Assembly (NCBI GenBank): GCA_012840535.1 | Contig: DULF01000120.1 | Span: forward strand, 1 to 41,501 | DNA: 41,501 nt | From: Clostridiaceae bacterium | GTDB lineage: Bacteria > Bacillota > Clostridia > Acetivibrionales > DUMB01 | Reading direction: 5' to 3' | Shown here: positions 40,664 through 41,501 of the stretch, in pieces | Position numbering within the stretch: the first letter of the stretch is position 1 | How the letters are laid out: each line of letters starts with the position of its first letter | The notes under the pieces: model-generated | The model's database searches: none | Told to the model about the DNA's origin: nothing | What the model saw: the letters and a program-made list of their open reading frames with translations, nothing else | Translations under genes and position numbers: made by a program

Positions 40664-41501
40664 TGCTTTACTATATAATAAGCGGCATTTTAGTTCTTGG
40701 CATACTATACGGTATAAATTTAATGAGCAAGGTTGGGACTGCCAGGCTGGGCAATTATTTAAGTGCTGTTTGTACGGCTTTAGCCATTGTTGTAACACTC
40801 TATAAGTATGAGCTTTTTGCAAAAATCTGGCTGTATGTTTTTATGGGTGCAGGACTTGTAATGGGGCTTATATTGGCAAAAACCGTTAAAATGATTGAAA
40901 TGCCACAAACGGTGGCTGTTTTAAATGGTTTCGGCGGGCTTGCCAGCGCGCTTGTTTCAATAATAGCCATTAATGAAGGGAATACTGCAAATGACTTCGC
41001 TACATATACTGCCGCGCTGGCGCTTGTTATTGGCCTAGCAACCTTTTTGGGAAGCATGGTGGCCGCTGGAAAGCTGCACAAAATCCTCCCTCAAAAACCC
41101 ATAGTTTTAAGAGCACACAGTTTAATTACAAACTTTTTTATAGTTTTATCAGTTGTCTCTGTGTGCATTATCAAAAAAACCGTTTGGAGCGCGGCAATAT
41201 TTAGTTCTCTGTTTGGTATCGTTTTTTCCATAAGAGTGGGTGGGGCTGATATGCCCATAACCATATCGCTTTTAAACTCTTTAAGCGGTGTGGCGGGAGG
41301 CATCGCAGGCATTGCAATTTATGACCCGTTGCTTACTGCAGCCGGAGGAATAGTAGGCGCGTCAGGGCTGATTTTAACGCAGATTATGTGCAAAGCCATG
41401 AACAGGAAGTTGTCTGATATTTTGCTGGGGAAAACATCAGTGCTCAGCAGCAGTGATACTCAGGAAGAAACCCCTATAGAAGAAGTAAAGGAAGAAATTT
41501 C
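40663..41501 (+). CDS. pntB: NAD(P) transhydrogenase subunit beta, 5' part
   Basis: From GTG 40663 (MLYYIISGILVLGILYGINL) the frame stays open to the window end, 279 codons. It covers the membrane domain II with about eight hydrophobic helices and the motifs VGGADMPITISLLNSLSGVA and GASGLILTQIMCKAMNRKL. The NADP(H)-binding domain III would follow outside the window. GGAGGAG precedes the start. The last residues (SDTQEETPIEEVKEE) are the acidic linker to domain III. Confidence 0.93.
   Translation, partial: MLYYIISGILVLGILYGINLMSKVGTARLGNYLSAVCTALAIVVTLYKYELFAKIWLYVFMGAGLVMGLILAKTVKMIEMPQTVAVLNGFGGLASALVSIIAINEGNTANDFATYTAALALVIGLATFLGSMVAAGKLHKILPQKPIVLRAHSLITNFFIVLSVVSVCIIKKTVWSAAIFSSLFGIVFSIRVGGADMPITISLLNSLSGVAGGIAGIAIYDPLLTAAGGIVGASGLILTQIMCKAMNRKLSDILLGKTSVLSSSDTQEETPIEEVKEEI

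Overview
The window reads as chromosome from a low-GC, spore-forming anaerobe of the class Clostridia. The evidence is the uninterrupted S10-spc-alpha ribosomal cluster in Firmicutes order with rpsD between rpsK and rpoA, a Spo0A-type regulator, strong AGGAGG ribosome sites with many TTG/GTG starts, the oxygen-sensitive two-subunit fumarase, and split PntA subunits. The general impression is of the Acetivibrio/Ruminiclostridium (cellulolytic clostridia) neighbourhood, but that is inference from gene order and style, not from a search.

Layout. Bases 1-15470 hold the translation supercluster: rplD (5' cut by the window edge), rplW, rplB, rpsS, rplV, rpsC, rplP, rpmC, rpsQ, rplN, rplX, rplE, rpsZ-type rpsN, rpsH, rplF, rplR, rpsE, rpmD, rplO, secY, adk, map, a KOW RNA-binding protein, infA, rpmJ, then (behind its own promoter and a structured leader) rpsM, rpsK, rpsD, rpoA, rplQ. 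Bases 15566-19894 hold the ECF transporter energising module ecfA1-ecfA2-ecfT, a ROK sugar kinase and truA. In many Firmicutes truA is followed directly by rplM-rpsI. Here an accessory block (19895-23755) sits between them: palindromic repeats, a truncated sigma-54-like gene, and a divergent pair of a GH109-like Gfo/Idh/MocA enzyme and an AraC regulator. rplM-rpsI follow behind their own promoter.

Bases 24713-28790 hold an orphan amidohydrolase, the tRNA t6A genes tsaE-tsaB with rimI, and a THUMP-domain RNA methyltransferase. Bases 28864-31844 hold an aroA-aroC-aroK operon whose AroC and AroK lack several residues conserved in the classical enzymes. spo0A with a sigma-H-like promoter follows, then hup and a universal-stress-like gene on the minus strand, the class I fumarase alpha and beta subunits, a small DUF1858 redox-type protein, purA, tRNA-Lys(UUU), an orphan DegT/DnrJ aminotransferase, and the proton-translocating transhydrogenase genes pntAA-pntAB-pntB (pntB cut by the window end).

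Most of the window is housekeeping. The parts most worth a second look are the atypical shikimate-end operon, the sigma-54-like gene that stops next to a palindromic repeat, the long perfect palindrome before purA, the in-frame minisatellite in truA, and several structured 5' leaders (before rplF, rpsM, rplM, purA and the fumarase genes). I did not find a CRISPR array, prophage, insertion sequence or a clearly new multi-gene defence-type system.
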